DNA of 64,000 nt from Holophagaceae bacterium (GTDB lineage: Bacteria; Acidobacteriota; Holophagae; Holophagales; Holophagaceae): the NCBI GenBank assembly GCA_016710635.1, contig JADJVL010000024.1, positions 1 to 64,000 on the forward strand, read 5' to 3'. The notes below the pieces were generated by a model. It ran no database searches. It worked only from the letters and a program-made list of their open reading frames with translations, and was not told where the DNA came from. Positions 16,154-24,076 of the stretch are shown here, piece after piece. The first letter of the stretch is position 1; the number at the start of each line of letters is the position of its first letter. The translations under genes were made by a program, and so were the position numbers.

Positions 16154-16936
16154 CTACCGCCCCCGGGCCAGGGTCGCCGCCAGACCGCCCAGGGCGGCAG
16201 CGGCACCGCCGCAGCAGCAGGCGAAGACGATCCACGGCAGGAACATGCCCAGCACGCCCCGCCAGGTCTCCGTGCCGTGGGCCCGGGCGAGGAGGACGCC
16301 CGCATGGACGAAGAAGGCCAGGCTGAGGAGGCCTGAGATGCCCAGCAGGACCAGCCCGGCCACCGGGGGGACGAGGACCCAGCCGTTGAAGATCCAGAGG
16401 ACCGCGTTGTAGGTGCCATAGGCGTAGAGGAGGGTCCGGAAGGTCGCCGCCAGGCCCCGCCCGGCGCCCAGGCCGCGCACCAGCCACAAGCCCCCGTGGG
16501 AGGCGAAGCCGATCACCGCCATGCCCAGGGCCATGCTGATGGGAAAGAAGAGGGCCACCGCCACCTGGATGGTCTTCTGGAACTGGGCCATCTCCGGCGG
16601 CGGCGTCTGGTGGGGCAGGCCGAAGAGGTCGAGGATCGGGGCGCTGGAATCCGGCGAGCCCACCAAGGCCACCAGGATCTGCATGACCCAGACCAGGGGC
16701 AGGCCGATGCAGGCGAAGTAGGTGATCGCCGGGCCCACTTTCGGGTGGAGCCCGAAGGAGGGGCCGGCCTCGGCGGGCCTGAAGACCAGCTTCATGGTTT
16801 CCACCACCCGGGCGGGAAAGCCGGGATACAGCGCCGGGTCCTCCCAGGGGACCAGGGGCACGTCCACCGGGCCGCGCTCCTGGTCGGGGTGGACGAGCTC
16901 GGACTGGGGCGGTTCGTAGGGATTGGACGGATCCAT
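16154..16936 (-). CDS. YIP1-like polytopic membrane protein (paralogue A)
   Basis: A 260-residue protein. The Pro-rich soluble N-terminus (NPYEPPQSELVHPD) is of the type often seen before YIP1/RDD-like domains, and five hydrophobic segments follow, the last with FACCCGGAAAAL. The conserved middle piece SHGGLWLVRGLG matches the downstream paralogue. The ATG at 16936 shares a base with the stop of the upstream gene (TGATG), indicating coupled translation; a GTG at 16939 is the alternative start. It is the second gene of the 17637-to-15031 operon. Confidence 0.75.
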   Translation of the reverse strand: MDPSNPYEPPQSELVHPDQERGPVDVPLVPWEDPALYPGFPARVVETMKLVFRPAEAGPSFGLHPKVGPAITYFACIGLPLVWVMQILVALVGSPDSSAPILDLFGLPHQTPPPEMAQFQKTIQVAVALFFPISMALGMAVIGFASHGGLWLVRGLGAGRGLAATFRTLLYAYGTYNAVLWIFNGWVLVPPVAGLVLLGISGLLSLAFFVHAGVLLARAHGTETWRGVLGMFLPWIVFACCCGGAAAALGGLAATLARGR

Positions 16937-17637
16937 CACTTCCTCATGAACTGGGTCTCGAAATCCTTCAGGGCGATGGGATCGCCTTCGGCCTTCAGGG
17001 GGCCGTGGAACTCCTGGGGGCTGGAAGTGGCGTACTCCCCGAAGGTGGCGATGTTGCCATTGATGTAGGCGATGAACTCGTCCTGGCGCCCGCGGATGTA
17101 GCCCCGGAAGGGCTTGGCGGCGAAGCCCAGCAGGGCGCTGTCCAGGGCGGTCCAGGTCTGGAGGTTGCTCTCGAAGCCCTTCGGACCTTCCCAGTAGCGG
17201 TACACGGTGACCATCTTGGCCCCGATGGTGAAGGGGACCTTGAGGCGGCCCTTCTCGGCGACGCCTTCCACCAGGTAGACCCGGAGGCCGGGCTTGCGGA
17301 GGACCAGGCGCAGGGTGCCCTTCAACCCCTTCATGTCATCGATGCTCCAGTGCTCGCCGGGCTGGCCCCCTTCGTCGAAGGCGTAGAAGGCCGGCGCGAA
17401 CTGGCAGATGCGCCACATGGCGGCCCCGAGGCGGGGATGGTCGAAGAGCTTTTCCATGGCGGGGACCTTGACCCGCTTGGGCTGGGTCCGCGTCTCGAAG
17501 GCGAAGTCCGCCCGGGCCACGATGTCCCGGGCGGTCTCCCGCCACAGGGGCTGCAGCTGGTCGTAGGGAACCTGGGCCCGGAGGGCGGAGGCGGCGGCCA
17601 GCAGCAGGGCAATCGTCGGCATCACCGGGAGGCGCAT
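16936..17637 (-). CDS. Exported protein of unknown function
   Basis: A 233-residue protein with a signal peptide (PTIALLLAAASALRAQ, cleavage likely after ALRAQ). The mature part alternates polar helices and strands (GTLRLVLRKPGLRVYLVEGVAE) with no motif I recognise. It is the first gene of a four-gene operon with two YIP1-like proteins and a DUF2752 protein, each joined by overlap or a 3-bp gap, so all four probably act together at the inner membrane. It is divergent from the TPR/propeller gene at 17711 across 73 bp. Confidence 0.7.
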   Translation of the reverse strand: MRLPVMPTIALLLAAASALRAQVPYDQLQPLWRETARDIVARADFAFETRTQPKRVKVPAMEKLFDHPRLGAAMWRICQFAPAFYAFDEGGQPGEHWSIDDMKGLKGTLRLVLRKPGLRVYLVEGVAEKGRLKVPFTIGAKMVTVYRYWEGPKGFESNLQTWTALDSALLGFAAKPFRGYIRGRQDEFIAYINGNIATFGEYATSSPQEFHGPLKAEGDPIALKDFETQFMRK

Positions 17638-17710
17638 GGCTCCAAGCTAGCAGGGCAGGTCCCTACTCTGGCCGAGGCATGGCTATGATGGGGCTCTCCC
17701 GCACGCCACC

Positions 17711-19163
17711 ATGACCCGCCTCCGGCTTCTCGTTCCCGCCCTCCTCGCGCCCATCCTTCTTGGCGCCCAGGACGGCGACATCGCGGAAAAAATGTTCCGC
17801 TCCGGCGAACGGGCCTACGCCGCCAAGTCCTACGGCGAGGCCTTCGAGACCTGGAACCAGCTCATCAAGGCCGCCCCATCCGGCGATTACGCGGCCCTGG
17901 CGATGCTGCGCATGGCCCGGCACCAGTGGGAGGTCGAGAAGAAGCCCGAAGCGGCCCTGCCCATCCTCGACAAGGTCAAGGCCGACCATCTGAAGGACGG
18001 CTACGGCGCGGAAGCGATGCTGATGCGGGGGATGCTGCTGGCCTCCCTGGCCCACAAGCCTTCCGGACCTGCGGGAGCCCATCGCCGAGTTCAACCGGAT
18101 GCTCGACCTCTACCCGGAGCACCCCGCCATCGCCGAAGCCCGCTACCAGCTCGGACTGGCCTGGCGGGACGAAGGCAACCCCCGGAAGGCCCTGGCCCAG
18201 TTCGTGGAGGCCTTCCGCCAGGACCCCGCGGGCCCCATCGCCCCCAAGGCCCTGCTGCAGGCCGCCGAGGCCCTGGACCAGTCCGGGGACCTGAACGGCT
18301 GCCTCCGGCTGCTCCAGCTGGTCCGCAACCAGGCCCCCCAGAGTCCCGAGGCCGCGGAAGCGGGCTGGCGCATCAACCTGCGGGTGAAGCACCGAATCTT
18401 CCGGCCTACCCCCAAGAACCAGGGGCCCTGGCCCGCCGGCAAGGTGAAGTGGCTCAAGACCCCCATCCTCATGGCCCAGAATGCCGACGGCGAGATCGTC
18501 CTCTACCAGGACGACCTGGGCCAGGCCTTCCTCCTCCGCGGCGGCGAGCTGACGGCGGTGGGGGCCAAGGTGCCCAACATCAAGGCGATGTTCGTCGCCC
18601 CCAGCGGCGTGCCTTGGCTCGCCCAGCCCAAGGCCAGCCTCTACCGGGACGAGGCCCTGGGCCCCGTGCCCATCCCGGGGGTCTCCGCCCCCAGCGGCAT
18701 GTTCATGGACCGGTGGGGCACGGTGTGGCTCGCCGACGCCAAGAACCCCCAGCTCACCCTCCTCGGGGCGGACGGCCAGGCCCGGTCGGTCCCGAGCCCG
18801 GCCCTGAACGCCCTCGCGCCTCTCCGGGACGGGGCGGTGGCCGCTTCCGACGCCAACCGCACCCTGCTGATCCTCGATGCCGCCGGCCAGCCCAAGCTCC
18901 AGGTCCCCTACGGCAAGGACATGCCCGCCAGCTTCCGGTACGTGCTCGCCCTGGCCACCGACCCCACCGGCAACATCGCCGGCCTGGTGGAAGGCGGCGA
19001 CTTCGACGGCGTGGTGGTCTGGGGTCCCGATGGCGCCGTCCTGCGCTACGCCACCTTCCGGGCCCTGGGCATCTCCGGGAAGTTCCGCAGCCTCGTCTTC
19101 GACCGCGAGGGCGGGCTCATCCTCGCGGACCGCTCCAACGACCTCCTCGTCCGCCTGGACTGA
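17711..19163 (+). CDS. Exported TPR plus beta-propeller-like protein, broken by one base
   Basis: The reading frame from ATG 17711 starts with a signal peptide (LLVPALLAPILLGAQ) and TPR-like helices. It is lost near 18,060, and the frame shifted by one base continues without gap to TGA 19163. Removing one base in the aagccttccgg stretch gives a continuous 483-residue protein: TPRs to about residue 210, then NHL/propeller-like strands (FVAPSGVPWLAQ, FMDRWGTVWLADA, LALATDPTGNIAGL). The single-base insertion is either an assembly error or a recent inactivation. The next gene starts one base after the stop, so this opens an envelope operon with the PEGA gene. Confidence 0.75.
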
Positions 19164-19164
19164 C

Positions 19165-21222
19165 ATGCGCCGCCCGCCGCCCACCCTCCTCGTGCCCGCC
19201 CTCCTGGCCCTGTTCGCGCCCGCCCCGCCGGCGGCCGCCCAGGACGCCCTGAAGGAATCCATCGCCCAGGCGAAGGCCCTCTGGACCACCTCCGGGGACC
19301 GGGACGGGGCCGTGGCGAAATTCGAGATGGTGCTGGCGGCCCTGGAGCCCAAGGGCCGCAGCCTGGAGGGCGAGCCGCTCGGGATGCTGTGCGAGACCTA
19401 CGCCTGGCTCGCGGTGCTGGACGACCGGGTGCCGGAGAAGCGCCCCAACGCCGCCAAGCGCCTGGAAAGCCTCCTGGACCTGGCGCCGGACTACGACATC
19501 GACCGCACCCTGGCCACCAGCCGGCTGGCGGCGGTCTTCGACGCCCTGCGGGCCGCCAAGCTGGGCTCCGTGCAGTTCTCCTTCCAGCCCGAGGGCGGCC
19601 TGCTGAAGGTGGACGGCCGGGCCGTGGCCCCCGTGGCCAGCAAGCGGCTGCCCCCCGGCGCGCACCTCCTCTCCTACGCCAAGCCCGGCTTTGAAACCCA
19701 GGAACTCTCCGCCACCGTGGCCGCCGGCGCCGCCACCACCGCCGACTTCAAGCTCAGCCGGGTCTCCAGCACCCTCACCGTCTTCGTCCATCCCAGCGGC
19801 GCGGAAGTGTTCTTCGATGGCAAAAGCCTCGGCAAGGCCACCGGCCAGGCCGGGCCGGAGCTCTCCCCCCACGCCGAGCCCCTGGGCCTGAAGCCCGAAG
19901 AGCTTTCCGCCGCCTTCGTCATCGGCGACGTGAAGGCCGGAAAGCACACCCTGGAGCTCCGGGCCGGCTGCTTCAAGCCGGTGAAGGTGGAGATCGCCGA
20001 GACCTACACCGCGCCCTTCGCGGACCACACCCTCGCCCCCTTCAAGCTTCTGCCCTCCAAGGGCGCCCTGACGGTCACCAGCGCGGCGCCGGGGGGCGAG
20101 CTCTTCCTGAACGGCCAGGGCTACGGCCCCCTGCCCCAGGCCGCCCTCGCGGTGTGCTCCGGGGCCTACGACCTGGTGGTGAAGTACTCCAGCGGCGGCT
20201 ACGCCGAGCGGATCGTGGTGCCGGAGGACAAGTCGGTGCGGATCGAGGCGCGGCCCAAGCCCAGGCTCGCGGTGCTGGGCATCGAGGGCGCCGACGAGTT
20301 CATGGGCCGCGGGGCCCTGGCCCAGGCCATCGCGGCCCTGGGACCGCGGGTCTCCGAGGTCGCCTGCCTGCCCACCCGGGACGGCGAGACCCCCGCGGAG
20401 GCCCTGATCCGCCTGCAGGCTTCGAAGGAGGCCGAACTCACCTTCCTCGCCCGCCCCCTGCGCGGCCCCGGGGGCACCCAGGTGGAACTGGTCCTGGCCA
20501 CCCTCGACGGCGAAGAGCAGCGCTTCCTGGACCGCCCCCTGGACAGCGATCCGCTTTCGGTCCTGGTGCAGCGCCTCAACCGCCGCCCGCCCCTCTGGGA
20601 GCCCAGCCTCGGCGTCACCCTCCTCGACGTGGCCGGCTTCGAGGCGGGCCCCCACGTGCTGAGCGGCGATCCCGCCGTGATGAAGGAAGGGATCCGGCCC
20701 TTCCGCGCCTTCGCCACCGTGAACGGCAAGGCCGTCCCCGATGTGGCGGCCCTGCGGCGCATCCTGGCGGAGAGCGTCGGCAAGACCGTGCAGGTGACCC
20801 AGATGGGCGTGCCCAGCGAGCTGAAGGTGGACCTGAGCCCCCTGGAGATCCCCCTCAATTCCGCCGCCTACGCCTACCCCTTCCTTCTGGCGGACCTGCG
20901 CCTCAAGGCCCTCGCCGCCAAGGGGGACGAGCAGGCCGCCCTGAAGCTGAACCAGGCCATCGCCCTGATGCACTTCCGCCGGTTCGACAAGGCCCTGGAG
21001 CTTCTGCGGGAAGTCAAGTTCGCCTCCGACCGGGGCGTCAGCACCGGCACGGCCCAGTATTACATGGGCCTCTGTCTGCTCCGCCTCGGAAGCGTCTATA
21101 CTCCCGATGCGATCAACGCCTTCACCCTTGCCATGAACCATCCCCTCGCCACCCTCTTCGGGCCCGACGGCCCCCTGGTGGCGCCCCTCGCGCAGCAAGC
21201 CCTGGCCGATCTCAAGCCCTGA
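19165..21222 (+). CDS. Exported PEGA-domain protein with TPR-like ends
   Basis: A 685-residue protein. It has a signal peptide (TLLVPALLALFAPAPPAAAQ), an N-terminal helical repeat region, then PEGA-type beta repeats (GSVQFSFQPEGGLLKVDG; STLTVFVHPSGAEVFFDG; GALTVTSAAPGGELFLNG). An alpha/beta middle (PRLAVLGIEGADEF) and a C-terminal TPR-like segment (NQAIALMHFRRFDKALELL) follow. PEGA domains are typical of surface-associated proteins. ATG 19165 lies one base after the preceding stop. Function is unknown; a role in envelope or cell-wall architecture is an inference from the family and the signal peptide. Confidence 0.78.
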   Translation: MRRPPPTLLVPALLALFAPAPPAAAQDALKESIAQAKALWTTSGDRDGAVAKFEMVLAALEPKGRSLEGEPLGMLCETYAWLAVLDDRVPEKRPNAAKRLESLLDLAPDYDIDRTLATSRLAAVFDALRAAKLGSVQFSFQPEGGLLKVDGRAVAPVASKRLPPGAHLLSYAKPGFETQELSATVAAGAATTADFKLSRVSSTLTVFVHPSGAEVFFDGKSLGKATGQAGPELSPHAEPLGLKPEELSAAFVIGDVKAGKHTLELRAGCFKPVKVEIAETYTAPFADHTLAPFKLLPSKGALTVTSAAPGGELFLNGQGYGPLPQAALAVCSGAYDLVVKYSSGGYAERIVVPEDKSVRIEARPKPRLAVLGIEGADEFMGRGALAQAIAALGPRVSEVACLPTRDGETPAEALIRLQASKEAELTFLARPLRGPGGTQVELVLATLDGEEQRFLDRPLDSDPLSVLVQRLNRRPPLWEPSLGVTLLDVAGFEAGPHVLSGDPAVMKEGIRPFRAFATVNGKAVPDVAALRRILAESVGKTVQVTQMGVPSELKVDLSPLEIPLNSAAYAYPFLLADLRLKALAAKGDEQAALKLNQAIALMHFRRFDKALELLREVKFASDRGVSTGTAQYYMGLCLLRLGSVYTPDAINAFTLAMNHPLATLFGPDGPLVAPLAQQALADLKP

Positions 21223-21251
21223 GCCGCACCCCACGAATCCTGGAGGCAACC

Positions 21252-21653
21252 ATGAGCACGAACCGATCCCGTCAGCGTGGCGAAGGCAAGGTCGGCTGCA
21301 TCAGCGCCCTGTTGGTTTTCGGCGTCCTCGGGGCCGCCGCCATCAAGGCCGTGCCGGTCCTCTACGGCAACTACCAGCTCGAGGACGCCGCGGACCGCAA
21401 GGCCGAAAGCGCTTCCGGGCGGCCGGAGGAGGTCATGCTGCGGGAGCTCCTCCAGGAGGCCCAGAGTATCGGGGTTCCGGACGCGCTCAAGGCCCGCGCC
21501 ATCACCGTGACCAAGCGCACCGCGGTGGACGGCATGGGCTCCTGCACCGTCGCCCTCCGCTACACCACCACCATCGACTTCTATGGCGTCTACAAGTACG
21601 ACCTGGTGGTGGACAAGAAGGTCACCAAGCCCCTGCTGGAGAACATCCGATAG
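21252..21653 (+). CDS. Single-pass membrane protein, DUF4845-like
   Basis: A 133-residue protein. The charged start (NRSRQRGEGKVG) is followed by one hydrophobic helix (CISALLVFGVLGAAAIKAVPVL) and an extracytoplasmic alpha/beta domain (LKARAITVTKRTAVDG; ALRYTTTIDFYGVYKYDLVV). This resembles small DUF4845-type proteins, but I am not certain. It lies 29 bp after the PEGA gene, with a GGAGG ribosome site before ATG 21252, and 8 bp before the barrel gene. Confidence 0.65.
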   Translation: MSTNRSRQRGEGKVGCISALLVFGVLGAAAIKAVPVLYGNYQLEDAADRKAESASGRPEEVMLRELLQEAQSIGVPDALKARAITVTKRTAVDGMGSCTVALRYTTTIDFYGVYKYDLVVDKKVTKPLLENIR

Positions 21654-21661
21654 GAGGGCGC

Positions 21662-22765
21662 ATGCGGCTTCCGGCCCCGGCCCGAAGAAGCCTCCTGGCG
21701 GTGCTGGCGGGGTCCGCCCTGGCCGCGCAGCAGCCGCAGTATTTCAAGGAGGAGAAGACGCCCTGGTGGAAGCCCAAGGCCGAACTGGAGATCGTCCACG
21801 ACCGCACCGAGTTCGACCCCTACGCCCGGAAACCCATCGAGCGCACCCTCAGCCGCCTCCGGCTGCGCTGGGAGGTCGGGACCGACTCGGACTGGTGGCA
21901 GCTCCGGGCCGGCTCAGCCCACCGCGCCGGCAGCGACGGGAACCGCAACAACCTCGCCCGCTTCGATAACGAGACCAGCAGCGGCAGCAACCTCGACCTG
22001 GCCGAACTGCGCCTGCGGGCCCTGTCGGCCCAGGGCGGCGCCGAGCTCCACGCCGGCCTCGGGGAGAACGGGCTCCTCACCCAGGAAAGCCTCTTCGATC
22101 CCGACCTGCGCATCCTCGGCGTCGGCGGACGCGCCTTCTGGCGCCATGAGGCCTCCGGGCTGGAGGAGCTGGGCCTGCGCGGGGAAAGCGGCAAGATCCA
22201 GCTGATCCACGGCGGCGAGGTGAAGCTCACCGCCTTCCAGGGCGTGCTGAGGTTCGCCACGGGCCCCATCACCTGGACCGTCCATGGGGGCCCCTGGAAG
22301 CTCGAAGCCCGCCAGCAGGACGCCGCCGCCTTCCGCCGGCAGAACCCGGCCGGCGTGGGCGGGAGCTACCCCAATCCCACCTTCCGCTTCGACACCCTCG
22401 GCGCGGGACTGCTGTGGGGCGGCGACATCCCCCTGGAACTCAAGGCGCTGCGCCACAAGAACAAGGACACCGGGGAACGGGGCGAGGAGCTCCAAGTCTG
22501 GCTGGGGTCCAGCACCCGGCCCTACTGGCCCCGGGTCGGCTACATCCGCCAGCTCCTGCCGGCCACGGGGGCCCTGGCCTCCATCAACGGCGACCTCTGG
22601 TGGCACCACGCCAACGCGGACGGCGAACGCTACGTGGTCCAGCTGCCCCTGCCCCAGAAGTGGACCCTGAGCTTCACCCGGGTGGACCAGCGGCGCCGCG
22701 GGGTGGCGCCTCCCGCCACCGTCGGCTTCAAGCGCAGCATGGTGGGCCTTTCCAAACGGTTCTGA
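21662..22765 (+). CDS. Putative outer-membrane beta-barrel protein
   Basis: A 367-residue exported protein. A signal peptide (SLLAVLAGSALAAQQ) is followed by amphipathic beta strands with aromatic ends, e.g. LRLRWEVGTDSDWWQLRAGSAH and ERYVVQLPLPQKWTLSFTRVDQ, and it ends in a phenylalanine (GLSKRF), a common barrel C-terminus. The conserved KTPWWKPKAELEI at the N-terminus was not matched to a family. It is the last of four plus-strand envelope genes before aroA. Confidence 0.65.
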   Translation: MRLPAPARRSLLAVLAGSALAAQQPQYFKEEKTPWWKPKAELEIVHDRTEFDPYARKPIERTLSRLRLRWEVGTDSDWWQLRAGSAHRAGSDGNRNNLARFDNETSSGSNLDLAELRLRALSAQGGAELHAGLGENGLLTQESLFDPDLRILGVGGRAFWRHEASGLEELGLRGESGKIQLIHGGEVKLTAFQGVLRFATGPITWTVHGGPWKLEARQQDAAAFRRQNPAGVGGSYPNPTFRFDTLGAGLLWGGDIPLELKALRHKNKDTGERGEELQVWLGSSTRPYWPRVGYIRQLLPATGALASINGDLWWHHANADGERYVVQLPLPQKWTLSFTRVDQRRRGVAPPATVGFKRSMVGLSKRF

Positions 22766-22801
22766 TTGCAGGTTCGCAGGCCGCCCGTCACCCTGCGAAG
22801 G

Positions 22802-24076
22802 ATGCTCCTGTCATTGCCCCGTGACACCTTCCTCGCCGAAGGCGCCCCGCTGAGGGGCGTGCCGCTGCCCGGCTCCAAGTCCGTCACGAACCGCGCCCTG
22901 CTGCTGGCGGCCCTGGCGCCGGGAACCTCCGTTCTCCGGGGCGGCCTGGAGGCCGAGGACACCCGCTGGATGCGGTCGAGCCTGCGGACCCTGGGCACGG
23001 AAGTGGACGAGGCGGGCGGGAGCTGGCGCGTGCGCGGCGGCGTCCGCCCCGCCACGGAGGACCGCCTCTGGCTCGGGGCCTCCGGCACCTCTCTGCGCTT
23101 CCTCCTGCCCTGGCTGGCCCTCCACGGGATCGGCGAATTCCATCTCGCCGGCGAGCCGCGCCTCTTCGAGCGGCCCCTCGGCCCTCTCCTGACGCCCCTG
23201 ACGGCCCTGGGGGCGCGCTGGACCGCGGAAGGCGGCGAAGGCCTGCTGCGTCCGGTGCCCCAGCGGCCCGATAGCCTCGACGCGGAGGTGGACGGCACCC
23301 TCAGCAGCCAGTTCATCACCGGCCTGGCCCTGGCCGCCGCCGGTCTCCCCGGGGGCGGGATCCTCCGCTGGAGCCGTCCGCCGGCCTCCCCCAGCTACCT
23401 CGCCCTCACCTGCCGGTGGCTCCAGGCCTTCGGCTGCGCGGCCGCCCTGCACGAGGACCGCCTCGTGGTGCCCGGCTCCCTGCGGGCGGCGGACCTCGAC
23501 CTGCCCGCGGACTGGAGCGGCGCCGCGGCCTTCCTCGCCGCCGCCGCCGTCACCGGCCGCGCCCTGACCTTGGGCCCCCTGGACGCCGGCGATGCCCAGG
23601 GCGACCGGGCCCTGGTGGCCATCCTGGTGGCGGCGGGCTGCGAGGCCACCTGGGAGGGCACCCGCCTCACCCTGCGGGGTCCGCTCCGCCGCGGCCTCCA
23701 TGCGGATCTGGAGGCCTGCCCGGACCTGGGCCCGGTGCTGGCGGCCACCGCGGCCCTGGCGCCGGACCCTTCGGTCCTGACGGGCCTCCAGACCCTGCCC
23801 CTCAAGGAGTGCGACCGCCTCAACGCCAGCGCGGAACTGGTGCGCTGGCTCGGCGGCCAGGCGGAGGTCGTCGGGGACCACACCCTGAGGATCTCGCCGG
23901 GGCCGCCGCCGGCCGCCCGGGCCCCCTTCAATCCCCGCAACGACCACCGCATGGCCTTCGCCGCCGCCGTTGGCGCCCTCCGGACCGGGGGCGAGCTGGA
24001 GGACCCGGACTGCGTCGCCAAGACCTTCCCGGAGTTCTGGTCCGCCTGGGACCACCTGCTGGGCGGGGTGCCATGA
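22802..24076 (+). CDS. aroA: 3-phosphoshikimate 1-carboxyvinyltransferase (EPSP synthase)
   Basis: Sixth step of the shikimate pathway, joining shikimate-3-phosphate and phosphoenolpyruvate. The 424-residue product has PLPGSKSVTNRALLLAAL near the N-terminus, LWLGASGTSLRFLLP, SSQFITGLALAA, LKECDRLNASAEL and NPRNDHRMAFAAAV, all family hallmarks. The ATG at 22802 is chosen; an in-frame TTG at 22766 would add 12 residues. The stop overlaps the ATG of the sigma-54 activator gene (ATGA), an unusual partner for a housekeeping enzyme. Confidence 0.93.
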   Translation: MLLSLPRDTFLAEGAPLRGVPLPGSKSVTNRALLLAALAPGTSVLRGGLEAEDTRWMRSSLRTLGTEVDEAGGSWRVRGGVRPATEDRLWLGASGTSLRFLLPWLALHGIGEFHLAGEPRLFERPLGPLLTPLTALGARWTAEGGEGLLRPVPQRPDSLDAEVDGTLSSQFITGLALAAAGLPGGGILRWSRPPASPSYLALTCRWLQAFGCAAALHEDRLVVPGSLRAADLDLPADWSGAAAFLAAAAVTGRALTLGPLDAGDAQGDRALVAILVAAGCEATWEGTRLTLRGPLRRGLHADLEACPDLGPVLAATAALAPDPSVLTGLQTLPLKECDRLNASAELVRWLGGQAEVVGDHTLRISPGPPPAARAPFNPRNDHRMAFAAAVGALRTGGELEDPDCVAKTFPEFWSAWDHLLGGVP

